Below are positions 52,708 through 61,839 of a DNA stretch of 64,000 nt, one piece after another. Below the pieces are notes generated by a model, which saw nothing but the letters and a program-made list of their open reading frames with translations, was not told the DNA's origin and did not search any database. The translations under genes were made by a program, and so were the position numbers. Where the stretch lies: positions 55,754 through 119,753 of the forward strand of contig NZ_FTOQ01000012.1 of NCBI RefSeq assembly GCF_900156805.1, read 5' to 3'. Each line of letters starts with the position of its first letter. Position 1 is the stretch's first letter. Origin of the DNA: Roseivivax lentus. GTDB taxonomy: Bacteria; Pseudomonadota; Alphaproteobacteria; Rhodobacterales; Rhodobacteraceae.

Positions 52708-53763
52708 ATGTCCCGCGTTGAACTGTCCCAAACTATCAAGCGCTACGGTGCAACTGAGGTGATCCACGGCATCGACCTGGAAGTCGATGAGGGCGAATTC
52801 TGTGTCTTTGTCGGACCCTCAGGCTGCGGCAAGTCCACGCTTCTGCGCATGATCGCAGGGCTCGAGGAAACCTCGGACGGCACCATCCGCATCGGTGTGC
52901 GTGACGTCACCCGCGTCGATGCCGCTGACCGCGGCGTCGCCATGGTGTTCCAGACCTATGCCCTCTATCCGCATATGACCGTAGAGGAAAACATGGGCTT
53001 TGGCCTGCGGATGAACGGCCACGCCAAGGACGAGATCAAGCAGAAGGTCAACGAGGCCGCCGGGATCCTCAAGCTTGAAGAGTACCTCTCGCGCAAACCC
53101 AAAGCGCTCTCGGGCGGGCAGCGTCAGCGGGTGGCCATCGGCCGCGCAATCGTGCGCGGCCCGGAGGTGTTTCTCTTCGACGAGCCGCTTTCGAACCTTG
53201 ATGCGGAGCTGCGCGTCGACATGCGGGTCGAGATCGCGCGCCTGCATAAGGAGATCGGCGCGACGATGATTTATGTCACCCACGATCAGGTCGAGGCGAT
53301 GACTCTGGCCGACAAGATCGTGGTGCTGCGCGCGGGTTATATCGAGCAGATTGGTGCGCCGATGGATCTGTACAACAACCCTGATAACCGCTTCGTGGCG
53401 GGCTTTATTGGCTCGCCGTCGATGAATTTTCTGCGCGGGACTGTCACGGGGGACGGCGTCAAGGTGCCGGGGCTTGGCCAGACCCTTCAGCCGCAGGTTA
53501 CCTTGCCGCCTGAAGGCACAGCGGTTCAGATCGGCATTCGTCCGGAACACCTCAAGCTTACCGATGGCACCGCGCTTCGGGTCGACCTGACCGAGGCGCT
53601 CGGCGGCGTGTCCTACGCCTACCTTGTGGCGGAAACCGGCGAGCGCATGATCGTGGAGGACCGCCGGAGAGAGCGCATCGGCAAGGAGGACCGTGCGGAC
53701 GTCACGTGTGATCCCGGCGACATCTTCGTGTTCGATGCGGAAACCGAACAGCGGATCCGCTGA
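52708..53763 (+). CDS. Sugar ABC transporter ATP-binding protein, MsmK/UgpC type
   Basis: A 351-residue ATPase. ATG 52708 ([18 protein letters not shown]) has GAGAGGA upstream; a TTG 21 bases earlier overlaps the glycosidase stop and is less likely. Walker A is GPSGCGKS (36-43), the signature [14 protein letters not shown], Walker [12 protein letters not shown] and the switch His in [10 protein letters not shown]. The C-terminal regulatory OB-fold region ([15 protein letters not shown]) is typical of CUT1 ATPases. It powers the two permeases encoded upstream. Confidence 0.94.
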   Translation: MSRVELSQTIKRYGATEVIHGIDLEVDEGEFCVFVGPSGCGKSTLLRMIAGLEETSDGTIRIGVRDVTRVDAADRGVAMVFQTYALYPHMTVEENMGFGLRMNGHAKDEIKQKVNEAAGILKLEEYLSRKPKALSGGQRQRVAIGRAIVRGPEVFLFDEPLSNLDAELRVDMRVEIARLHKEIGATMIYVTHDQVEAMTLADKIVVLRAGYIEQIGAPMDLYNNPDNRFVAGFIGSPSMNFLRGTVTGDGVKVPGLGQTLQPQVTLPPEGTAVQIGIRPEHLKLTDGTALRVDLTEALGGVSYAYLVAETGERMIVEDRRRERIGKEDRADVTCDPGDIFVFDAETEQRIR

Positions 53764-53802
53764 GCCGGGCGCACTGAAACTACCTCAAGGATAGGTTCGA
53801 CT

Positions 53803-54828
53803 ATGTCTCAGAACATCCTCGTCTGCGGCGGTGCCGGGTATATCGGCTCCCACATGGTGCGGCTGTTGCGCCGCAGCGGCCATGTGGTCACGGTTTTCGA
53901 CAACTTCTCGCAGGGGCATCGGGCGGCGCTTCCTGACGACGTGTCGGTCATCGAAGGTGATTTGTGCGACCCCTCGGCCCTTGTGCGCGCCTTCGCCGCT
54001 GGGCCCTTCGATGCGGTCTATCATTTTGCGGCTCTGATCTCGGTCGGCGAGTCGGTAACCGCGCCGGACCTCTACTATCGCAACAACGTGGTTGGCGCGC
54101 TCAATCTGCTCGACGCCATGCGGGGGGCGGGCTGCGACCGGATCGTATTTTCCTCGACCGCCGCGATCTTCGGCAACCCGGAAACGGATCTGATCGACGA
54201 GAGCCACCGCCGCGCACCGCTCAATCCATATGGCTGGTCGAAACTGATGATGGAGCAAATCCTCGCCGATCATGCCCATGCCTTTGGAGTCCGTTCAGTC
54301 AGCTTTCGGTATTTCAATGCCGCGGGCGCGGACCCCACGGGCGCGATTGGCGAGGCGCACGATCCGGAAACGCACCTGATCCCCAATATCCTTCTCGCAG
54401 CGATGGGAGTCCGATCTGGCCTTGAGATCTTCGGCGATGATTACGACACGAGAGATGGGACCTGCGTGCGCGACTACATTCATGTGGACGACATCGCGTC
54501 TGCACATCTGGCCGCGCTCGGCTTGATGGATGCGGAACCGGGGGCCCACGCCTTCAATCTCGGAAACGGCCGCGGCTTCACCAACCTTGACGTGATTGAT
54601 GCCGCACGAGATGTGACCGGCCGGGATATCCCGGTTCGGGTCGGCCCACGACGTCCGGGGGATGCGGCCATGCTTGTCGCCGACAGCACCAAGGCACGCA
54701 ATCGGCTGGACTGGACACCTGAGGTGCCTGACATCCTGGACATCATGAAAACCGCGTGGACATGGCATCAGGCCCCGGCCTATGGGCCTTTTGCTGTGGA
54801 GCACACCGCAGAAAGAAGTGCAAAATGA
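53803..54828 (+). CDS. galE: UDP-glucose 4-epimerase
   Basis: A 341-residue NAD-dependent epimerase of the extended short-chain family; it interconverts UDP-galactose and UDP-glucose in the Leloir pathway. The NAD-binding turn is GGAGYIGS (residues 9-16). Active-site residues are Ser/Thr in FSSTAAIFG and Tyr143-x3-Lys147 (NPYGWSK). Family segments include [12 protein letters not shown] and [20 protein letters not shown]. It follows the ATPase gene by 39 bases and overlaps galT by four. Confidence 0.96.
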   Translation: MSQNILVCGGAGYIGSHMVRLLRRSGHVVTVFDNFSQGHRAALPDDVSVIEGDLCDPSALVRAFAAGPFDAVYHFAALISVGESVTAPDLYYRNNVVGALNLLDAMRGAGCDRIVFSSTAAIFGNPETDLIDESHRRAPLNPYGWSKLMMEQILADHAHAFGVRSVSFRYFNAAGADPTGAIGEAHDPETHLIPNILLAAMGVRSGLEIFGDDYDTRDGTCVRDYIHVDDIASAHLAALGLMDAEPGAHAFNLGNGRGFTNLDVIDAARDVTGRDIPVRVGPRRPGDAAMLVADSTKARNRLDWTPEVPDILDIMKTAWTWHQAPAYGPFAVEHTAERSAK

Positions 54829-55883
54829 CGGATGTCGATACCCTTTCAGAACGGCCGCACCGTCGCTTCAATCCGCTGCGGGACGAATGGGTTTTGGTGT
54901 CTCCGCATCGGGCTAAGCGTCCCTGGCAGGGCCGGTCCGAGGACACGGCGCCCGACACCACCCCGGCGCATGATCCGACATGTTATTTGTGTGCGGGCAA
55001 CACCCGAGTAAACGGCGCGGTCAATCCCGACTACCGGGGTGCCTTTGTGTTCGACAATGATTTTCCGGCTCTTCTTGATGAAAGTATAGAGGTTGCCTCC
55101 GTGCCCGATCCGCTTTTCCGGGCGGGACCTGCGCGCGGGACCGCACGGGTGATCTGCTTTTCGGAGCGCCACGACCTGACCCTGCCGGAGCTGCCGGTGC
55201 CCGCGATCCGCAAGGTTGTCGATCTCTGGGCGTCTCAGCTTGAGGAGTTGGGCGCACAATATGATTGGGTCGCGATCTTCGAAAACAAGGGAGCGGTCAT
55301 GGGCTGCTCAAATCCGCATCCGCATGGCCAGATCTGGGCGTCCGATTTCCTGCCCAACGAGATTGTCCGCGAAAACGATGCGCAAAAAGCTTACCTTCAG
55401 GCACACAAGTCCCCGCTGCTCGTTGACTACGCCGCCCGCGAAGGCGCCGACGGGGCACGCACGGTTGAAGAAAACGACCATTGGATCACCGTCGTCCCGT
55501 TCTGGGCGGTCTGGCCGTTCGAGACATTGGTGCTGCCAAAGCGGCATGTTCAGTGGCTGACCGACTTGACCGATGCAGAACGCGACGCGCTGGCAGAGCA
55601 CCTTAAACGGCTCTGCACCCGGTATGACAACCTTTTCGAGACCAAGTTTCCGTATACGATGGGCTGGCACGGCGCGCCGATGAGCGACGGCGATCACGGA
55701 CATTGGCAATTGCACGCGCATTTCTATCCGCCCTTGCTGCGCTCGGCGGCGGTACGAAAATTCATGGTTGGCTATGAGATGCTGGCGGAGGCGCAGCGCG
55801 ATCTGACCGCCGAAATCGCGGCCGCACAGCTGCGCGAGCTGTCCGCCACCCGCCACTATATGGAACAGGGGCAGACAAAATGA
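54825..55883 (+). CDS. galT: Galactose-1-phosphate uridylyltransferase
   Basis: A 352-residue enzyme that swaps UMP between UDP-glucose and galactose-1-phosphate. Start at ATG 54825 ([20 protein letters not shown]), overlapping the galE stop; the 23 extra codons in frame upstream are galE shadow. The active-site motif NPHPHGQIW is present with His165-Pro-His167. CYLCAGNTR supplies the zinc-type cysteines, and WHGAPMSD and [11 protein letters not shown] are typical C-terminal motifs. It overlaps galK by four bases. Confidence 0.96.
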   Translation: MTDVDTLSERPHRRFNPLRDEWVLVSPHRAKRPWQGRSEDTAPDTTPAHDPTCYLCAGNTRVNGAVNPDYRGAFVFDNDFPALLDESIEVASVPDPLFRAGPARGTARVICFSERHDLTLPELPVPAIRKVVDLWASQLEELGAQYDWVAIFENKGAVMGCSNPHPHGQIWASDFLPNEIVRENDAQKAYLQAHKSPLLVDYAAREGADGARTVEENDHWITVVPFWAVWPFETLVLPKRHVQWLTDLTDAERDALAEHLKRLCTRYDNLFETKFPYTMGWHGAPMSDGDHGHWQLHAHFYPPLLRSAAVRKFMVGYEMLAEAQRDLTAEIAAAQLRELSATRHYMEQGQTK

Positions 55884-56983
55884 GCCAAGCCCTGCGAGAG
55901 AGGGCCATCGAGGCCTACAAAGTGCGTTTACAGGCAGAGCCCGCGGCAAGCGCCTTCGCGCCTGGCCGCGTGAACCTTATGGGGGAACATACCGATTATA
56001 ACGGCGGATGCGTGCTGCCCGTGACGTTGGATCTCGGCATAGGGATCGCGCTCGGGCCCGCGGGACGTCCGGGCGTGGTCCGCTTGGTCAGCGACGGTTT
56101 CGCCGGAGAAGAGGTCCGCTGCGTGGGCGAGGGCGCCTCGGGAAGTCGGAGCGACTACGCGTTTGGCGCGCTGCTTTCCGTGGCCGAGACCGCCATCAAA
56201 GAGGACGGCTTGTGTGTTGCTGTAACCAGCGATTTGCCGTCGGGCGCCGGATTGTCGAGTTCCGCTGCGATCGAGGTGGCCGCGATCCGTGCCGCAGGGG
56301 CCTTTCATGGGGAAGATCCGGATCCGGTCGCGACGGCCATCATCGCCCGGTCGGTCGAGAACGACTTCGTCGGAATGCCCTGCGGTGTCATGGATCAGTT
56401 CGCCGTCTCCGTTGGCCATCCGGGCTCGGCGCTTTTCCTCGATACCGCCACCTTGGCGCATGAGGCTGTGTCCTTGCTCGCGGATCATAGCTTTATGGTG
56501 GTTCATTCCGGTGTCAGTCACAAATTGACCGACGATGGCTATGCGTTACGGGTTCAGGAATGCAGCCAGGCCTGCGCAGCGCTCGGCGTGGATGCACTTG
56601 GCGAATTGGGTCTCGATGCACTCGAAAGCATCGCAGTTCTTCCCGAGCCGCTTGCACGGCGCGCACGCCACGTGGTCACGGAAAACGCGCGGGTTGCTTC
56701 TGCGGTGACTTCGATGCGGGAAGGGGATGCTGAAACGCTTGGTTCTTTGATGCTCGCAAGTCACAAATCGCAGCGTGATGATTACGACGTGTCCGTTTCG
56801 GAGGTCGACGCTGTGGTTGAGAGCGTCATGGCGCTCGGGGCCAAGGGCGCACGCCTTACAGGTGGCGGCTTTGGAGGTTCGATTGTCGCGCTGGTTCGTT
56901 CAAGTCGTGTCGATGACCTTGTTGATCAACTTGCTCGAAATCTGCCGAAAGCGCGGCTTCTTGCCATGATCGATGGAGGATAA
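55880..56983 (+). CDS. galK: Galactokinase
   Basis: A 367-residue GHMP kinase that phosphorylates galactose at C1. The family signature [16 protein letters not shown] lies at residues 28-43, the ATP loop is [14 protein letters not shown], the catalytic Asp is in [15 protein letters not shown], and the C-terminal GHMP motif reads [13 protein letters not shown]. Length is normal. It is the last gene of the galETK set and completes the Leloir pathway except for the broken mutarotase. Confidence 0.96.
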   Translation: MSQALRERAIEAYKVRLQAEPAASAFAPGRVNLMGEHTDYNGGCVLPVTLDLGIGIALGPAGRPGVVRLVSDGFAGEEVRCVGEGASGSRSDYAFGALLSVAETAIKEDGLCVAVTSDLPSGAGLSSSAAIEVAAIRAAGAFHGEDPDPVATAIIARSVENDFVGMPCGVMDQFAVSVGHPGSALFLDTATLAHEAVSLLADHSFMVVHSGVSHKLTDDGYALRVQECSQACAALGVDALGELGLDALESIAVLPEPLARRARHVVTENARVASAVTSMREGDAETLGSLMLASHKSQRDDYDVSVSEVDAVVESVMALGAKGARLTGGGFGGSIVALVRSSRVDDLVDQLARNLPKARLLAMIDGG

Positions 56984-57462
56984 GCGCATCTTAGCTGCAT
57001 TTGCGTAAGCCCGCCCGCGTTTGCCTAAGCTGGCATTGCATTACTCGACTAATGACACCGAATGCCCCAAAAGGTGTCGTTCGCGGCAGGCCGGGCGAAT
57101 GCCCGCAATGGGCCGGTCGCGACGATTCAGCTTTTGCTGTATGCGCGAAATCGCTCCGGCGCGTCGCTTTCGGAAAGGGCTCGAACCAGACCTTCGCCGC
57201 AGATCGCACGAAGATCCGGTGTGGGCCGCAAGCAACATAGACAGTATCCGTTTGGCCGTGGATTCGCCGCGCCGCTGCAAGGCGGCCACGAGCCCGAAGC
57301 GCGCGCCTATCCAGATGCATGAAATCACGAAATCGAGCGCCCCGGTTGTCAGGCAAATACCGAGCCGCCTTGTATCGCTGGGCTCGGCAGATCCGTCTAC
57401 CACATTTCCACTCTGATTTCTGCTAACTTGGACGAAAGCTCAATCGCCGTGGGAGAGGTTGG
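56984..57462. other. Intergenic region between galK and the kinase relic
   Basis: About 480 bases without a supportable gene. ORFs occur in several frames but are Arg/Ser-rich and lack ribosome sites. Just after galK, TTTGCGTAAGC (57000-57010) and a near copy TTTGCCTAAGC about 19 bases on form an imperfect direct repeat. The kinase relic has its own GGGAGAGG ribosome site at the right end. Confidence 0.4.
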
Positions 57463-58476
57463 ATGACACCAAACGGCCCGATGAAGGCTGAAAGGATAGG
57501 CGTTGCCTCCGCCGGAAACTGGATACTGGACACAGTCCATACGATATCGCATTGGCCGGAGAAATCGGGCCTGGCGCTCATCGCCGCCCAGCATGTCGGC
57601 CTTGGTGGTGGCCCGGCCAATGTGGCTGTCGGCCTCAAGGCCATGAAGGCGGGCTACCCCGTCTTGCCGATCGGATTGGTTGGCGCGGGTGCTTTAGGGG
57701 ACGAAGTTCTCCGCTTATGCCGCGAGGCGGGATTGCCGGTGGAGGGGTTGTAAAGGACGTCGAGCGCGACAACGTCGCAGACTCACGTGATGAACTTGCC
57801 TGGCGACAGTCGGACGTTCTTCCATCACCCGGGCGCTAACGCTCTGCTCGATGCGTCGTCGTTCGACATCGAAAGTCTGGCGGACAGAAATTTCAAGGTA
57901 CTGTACCTCGGCTATCTCACGCTGCTCGACAAGCTGGACGTAATGTGCCCCGACGGAAGAACCGCTGCCGCTCATCTCCTGTCGCATACGAGAGCCCATG
58001 GGATCGTGACCTGCGTCGACCTTGCATCGTTCAAGTCACCCACCTACCGCGACACGGTGGAGGCCACTCTGCCCGAAATCGACATTCTGTTCGCAAATGA
58101 GCTTGAAGCAGAACTGGCAACGGGCGTGCAGCTCGCGGGCGAAGCGGACGTTGACGGAATGATACGCGCAGCGCGTATCCTGAAATCTGGGGGAATTGGG
58201 ATGGGCGTGATTGTTCATTCACCAGCCCGGGTGGTCTGGTGCGGCCACGGCGGTGAGCACGTTCTGACACCCGAGCCGATCCCCACCGAGAGGGTGATCA
58301 GCGCTGTCGGCGCTGGGGACGCCTTCGCTGCAGGCGTGATTCACGGCATCCACGAGGACTGGCCGATCGAGAGTTCGCTGATTTTCGGTACGCGTGCAGC
58401 GGCGGCGTGCCTGACCGGATACACGGCAACGGACGGATTGAAGGACCTGTCTGTTCCAGCGAGCCCGCCGTCGTGA
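57463..58476 (+). pseudogene. PfkB/ribokinase family sugar kinase, interrupted
   Basis: An otherwise full-length sugar kinase broken in the middle. The N-terminal part from 57463 (GGGAGAGG upstream) includes AAQHVGLGGGPANVAVGLKA, the first PfkB signature. It stops at TAA 57751-57753. The C-terminal part resumes in the same frame with MNLPGDSRTFFHHPGANALL, FANELEAELATG and ISAVGAGDAFAAGVIHG, the second signature with the catalytic Asp. Between them the conserved sense (VVKDVERD) is read in another frame, so two compensating indels near 57745-57780, the first in a run of four G, would explain the break. Role was probably phosphorylation of a sugar from the galactoside pathway. Confidence 0.85.
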
Positions 58477-58918
58477 TTCACCGCATAGAGAGGGTCCCGC
58501 ATGGCCACTTGGTTCACAACCTGAACAGCGGGGCCTGAGAACTCGCTGCACTGGTCACGAATGGCCGCTATTTCTTGTGCGTCGAAGCTATCAGGTCCAG
58601 TTGGGTTAATGCTGCATTTGCGGGGCTCCGGTTGGGTCACTTCCTGAAAGAGCTCGAAGTGGTCATTCGCTGCTGCTGGCGTAGATGACCGCTCTGGGCC
58701 GATTGTGTTGAATAACTCCGCCCCACTGAAATCGCTTGAAAAACGCGGAATCTGGTTCTCGGATTTTCGCGCCTGGAGAACAGGCTTTGCCAAGCGGTCG
58801 TTCAGCGGGAAGAAGTTCTTCAGTTTCACACTGGGTTCCCAAGCCATCGAGTTTTCCAACACAATCGGCCGTTGGCTGCAGGTGGTATGAAGCATTCCTA
58901 CTGGCCGCTTCGTCCGGT
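58477..58918. other. Intergenic region with no recognised gene
   Basis: About 440 bases between the kinase relic and the convergent LysR gene. A 193-codon minus-strand ORF (58341-58922) covers it but runs antisense into the kinase and shows no family features, start signal or plausible composition. I see no clear terminator; the region is moderately AT-rich. Confidence 0.45.
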
Positions 58919-59833
58919 TCATGCTTGTTGTGCGCTTTGTATCTGCTGAGACATCTCTGAAAGAAATAGCTTTTGCGCAGGCGATAACGAGTACCGGTGG
59001 CTTCGTACCATCACTATCTCGCGTCTCCAGAGGGCTTGAGTCAGTGGGATCGGGCGAATGGAACCTTGGGCTTCTTCTGACTTGAAGATCACGCGCGTCA
59101 TCATGGTCAGGTAATCGTCCGAAGCCACCATCGACTTCAGGATATGCACGGAGTTCGTGGAGACACTTGGCGCAGGCGGCTCCAGGCCATTTCGGCGAAA
59201 AAGGCTGTCAAATCCAATCCATATGGCATTGCCTTTTTCCGGCAGCACCCAGCGGCTGGTAGCAAGATCAGCCAGGCTGAGCTGGCTTTTCTTGAAGACT
59301 GGGTGCTCAGGGCGCGCGGCGACGCATACCTCCTCTTCAAAGACCGGAGTGATGATCATGTCGGGCAGGAAGTCGGAGCTGATATTGCCGACCAACGCAA
59401 AATCGACGCGGCCGTTTGCAACGGCTGCGATCATGGCGTCTCCCCCGCCTTCTATCACCTGGACCTGGATTTTCGGGGCTTTGGCGCTGACTGCAGCGAT
59501 CGTTGGCTCAAGCAGGGTGGTGACAGCGCTGGGAACCAACCCCACGCGAACATACCCCGCAGTGGCCCCGTTCAGCATCTGAAATTCATCGAGCACGCGC
59601 GCGGTTTCAAACTCGATACGCTCTGCGTGCCGCTCCAAGGCTTCGCCGAAACGGGTGAGGGTCATTCCGCTGGAGTGACGGTCGAACAGGCGCGCGCCCA
59701 AAGCCTCTTCCAGCCGCCGCAAAGATCGGCTGAGGGCGGGTTGGGTCATTCCGACCCGGTCTGCGGCGCCGATGATGGACCCCGCGCGCGCAATGGCAAG
59801 AAAGATGCGGAGTTCTCTGTGATTGAGCATCAT
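58919..59833 (-). CDS. LysR family transcriptional regulator
   Basis: A 304-residue LTTR. The N-terminal helix-turn-helix reads RELRIFLAIARAGSIIGAAD and MTQPALSRSLRRLEEALGARL (residues 6-45), then the substrate-binding domain with YVRVGLVPSAVTTLLEP and GRVDFALVGNI. It is divergent from the hydrolase-TRAP genes across about 90 bases, the usual place for an LTTR that controls its neighbour. Two adjacent ATG codons (59833, 59830) are possible starts. Confidence 0.92.
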   Translation of the reverse strand: MMLNHRELRIFLAIARAGSIIGAADRVGMTQPALSRSLRRLEEALGARLFDRHSSGMTLTRFGEALERHAERIEFETARVLDEFQMLNGATAGYVRVGLVPSAVTTLLEPTIAAVSAKAPKIQVQVIEGGGDAMIAAVANGRVDFALVGNISSDFLPDMIITPVFEEEVCVAARPEHPVFKKSQLSLADLATSRWVLPEKGNAIWIGFDSLFRRNGLEPPAPSVSTNSVHILKSMVASDDYLTMMTRVIFKSEEAQGSIRPIPLTQALWRREIVMVRSHRYSLSPAQKLFLSEMSQQIQSAQQA

Positions 59834-59925
59834 TACAAAATGTTATGGGAAACGCTTTAGAAAGCAATGGGCAAGCGTGAGGCTGACGCTTTTACTGGGG
59901 CCGCAGCTAATCTGGGAGATTTGGG

Positions 59926-60816
59926 GTGTCTTCGTCAGCGACGGCCGATGCAACGCATGTATATCTGGGTTATACTCAGGACGCGCTCGATCAGGCGTAT
60001 ACGCAGTCCCATTGGGCTGCGAATATGGACCGAATACTGCAAGGCTGGGCCGAGAAAAGCGCATCTGTTCGCACATCCGTTCCCGGCTACCGTGAACACG
60101 CTTACGGGAAAACTGCATGTGAGCGGATCGACGTATTTAACGCGGGCGGTCCTATCGTGCATGTCCACCTTCATGGCGGCGCCTGGCAGCGGCAGGCAAA
60201 GGAGGGATGCAGCTTCATGGCACCGGCTATGCGCGCCGTGAACGCGCCCTTTGTCGTGCCGGAATTCGGCAAACTGCCCGCATTCCGGATGCCGGAGGTA
60301 TTCGATCAGATTGTTCGCGCCATCGTCTGGACCTATCGCACGCTGGTTGTCGACCAAGGCAAAGCGGGGATCGTGGTCTCTGGCCATTCATCCGGGGCGC
60401 ATATGGCAGCCCGCATCGCGTCGCACGATTTTGGCGACGAAATGCCGGCCTCAACCTTGCGCGCCGTGCTCTGCGTCAGCGGTGCCTACGACCTCGAACC
60501 GGTCATGTTGAGTGCGCGGCGCATCTACATCGACCTGTCCGAAAGAGAGCAGCGCTTCATGAGCCCAATCGCGCGGATCTCGGAAACGAAGGTCCCGGTT
60601 CACCTGTTCTACGGGTCCGAGGAATCGCCCGAATTCAAACGTCAATCCATCGCTTATGCCGACGCTTTGCGAGGTCAAGGTAAACTTGCATGCTGTACGG
60701 AAATCGCGGGCGCAAACCATTTCGAAATCGCAAGCCAGATGGCGCAGAGTGACCAAACCGTCGGGCGCGCCGTGGCCGGTCTGCTTTCGGAGGAAAGCCG
60801 CAAGACAGCAAAATAA
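59926..60816 (+). CDS. Alpha/beta hydrolase, arylformamidase/esterase-like
   Basis: A 296-residue hydrolase read from GTG 59926 with GGGAG about eight bases upstream. The oxyanion motif is HLHGGAW, the nucleophile elbow is GHSSGAH with Ser155, and the catalytic His is in GANHFEIA near the C-terminus; an Asp/Glu acid in FYGSEESPEF fits the triad. The HGGxW plus GHSxG pattern is that of kynurenine formamidase and carboxylesterase relatives. There is no signal peptide. It precedes a TRAP transporter and may hydrolyse the transported compound, an ester or formamide. Confidence 0.86.
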   Translation: MSSSATADATHVYLGYTQDALDQAYTQSHWAANMDRILQGWAEKSASVRTSVPGYREHAYGKTACERIDVFNAGGPIVHVHLHGGAWQRQAKEGCSFMAPAMRAVNAPFVVPEFGKLPAFRMPEVFDQIVRAIVWTYRTLVVDQGKAGIVVSGHSSGAHMAARIASHDFGDEMPASTLRAVLCVSGAYDLEPVMLSARRIYIDLSEREQRFMSPIARISETKVPVHLFYGSEESPEFKRQSIAYADALRGQGKLACCTEIAGANHFEIASQMAQSDQTVGRAVAGLLSEESRKTAK

Positions 60817-60876
60817 TCCCGAAGGTCGCCGGGATGCGTGCAGGTGGCCATGAAAACCAACAGAGGAGACCAAGCC

Positions 60877-61839
60877 ATGAAATCCCTTAAGGTTGGCGCC
60901 GTCGCGGCGTGTCTTGCAATGTTCAGCGGGGCCGGAGCCTTGGCCCAAAGCGGTCCCGTCGCTGTGGGCACACTGCCCCAGGGGTCCCTGGGCTATGCGA
61001 TCGCGGCGGGCGTCTCGCAGGTGGTCTCGGAGAACACCGATGTCAGCATGCGCGCGGTCGGGCAGGGGGGATCATCGGTGTTCATCCCGGCGCTCAATCG
61101 CGGGGAGATCGATTTTTCCACCTCGAATACGTTTGAGGCGGTCTTTGCGACCCAGGGAACCGGAAACTTCGAAGGTAACGCCAATCCCAACGTGCGGGTC
61201 GCGGCGCTGCTTCAGCCTTTCGAGGTCGGGATCATGGTAGCTGCCGACAGTGACATCACCTCGCTGGAGGACTTGCGCGGCCAACCCTTCCCCGTTGGAT
61301 ATACCCGGCAGCGACTTGTGGGTGTTATGCAAGACGCTGTCTTCGACGCCGTCGGGATGAGTTCGGATGACCTCGATGGCGTTCCAGTTCCGAATTTCGT
61401 CGAAGGTGCCAAGCTCCTGGCGCAAGGGTCCGTCGTCGGTGTCATGCTGGCGCCCGGATCGGGTGTGGTCCGGCAGACCATGGCCCAGACCCCAGTCCGA
61501 TTCATCAGCGTCATCGAGGGTGAGGACGCGGCGGCGGCGGTCGCGCAATCTCTGCCCGGAAGCTATGTGGGCCGCGTCGAGCCTGTCGAGCGCTTGCCGG
61601 AGATCACCGAACCCGTCGATCTGATCGGCTATCAATACGCGCTTCTGACCCATGCCGAGGCGGATGAAGAGGTCGTTTATTCGGTGGTCAAGGCGCTCTA
61701 CGAGAACAAAGAGTCGCTGATTGAGTCGCATGGTTCTTTCCGCAGGTTCGATCCAGACGCCATGGCCTTTCAGGTCGAGGGCGCAAGCCTCCATCCGGGC
61801 GCGGAGCGGTTCTATCGCGAAGTCGGCATTCTGGAGTGA
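60877..61839 (+). CDS. TRAP transporter solute receptor, TAXI family
   Basis: A 320-residue periplasmic receptor. ATG 60877 (MKSLKVGAVAACLAMFSGAG) has GAGGAG upstream and gives a Sec signal peptide ending at ALAQ; the start 39 bases earlier would extend the leader needlessly. TAXI features: VGTLPQGSLGYAIAAGVSQV, the repeated MRAVGQGGSSVFIPALNRGE and NTFEAVF segments, and the late YSVVKALYENKESLIE. It delivers an organic acid-like ligand to the fused permease, whose GTG start overlaps its stop. Confidence 0.9.
   Translation: MKSLKVGAVAACLAMFSGAGALAQSGPVAVGTLPQGSLGYAIAAGVSQVVSENTDVSMRAVGQGGSSVFIPALNRGEIDFSTSNTFEAVFATQGTGNFEGNANPNVRVAALLQPFEVGIMVAADSDITSLEDLRGQPFPVGYTRQRLVGVMQDAVFDAVGMSSDDLDGVPVPNFVEGAKLLAQGSVVGVMLAPGSGVVRQTMAQTPVRFISVIEGEDAAAAVAQSLPGSYVGRVEPVERLPEITEPVDLIGYQYALLTHAEADEEVVYSVVKALYENKESLIESHGSFRRFDPDAMAFQVEGASLHPGAERFYREVGILE

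Noticed and set aside
58341..58922. 193-codon minus-strand ORF between kinase relic and LysR gene
   Set aside because: Runs antisense into the kinase and ends at the LysR gene; no start signal or recognisable domain.
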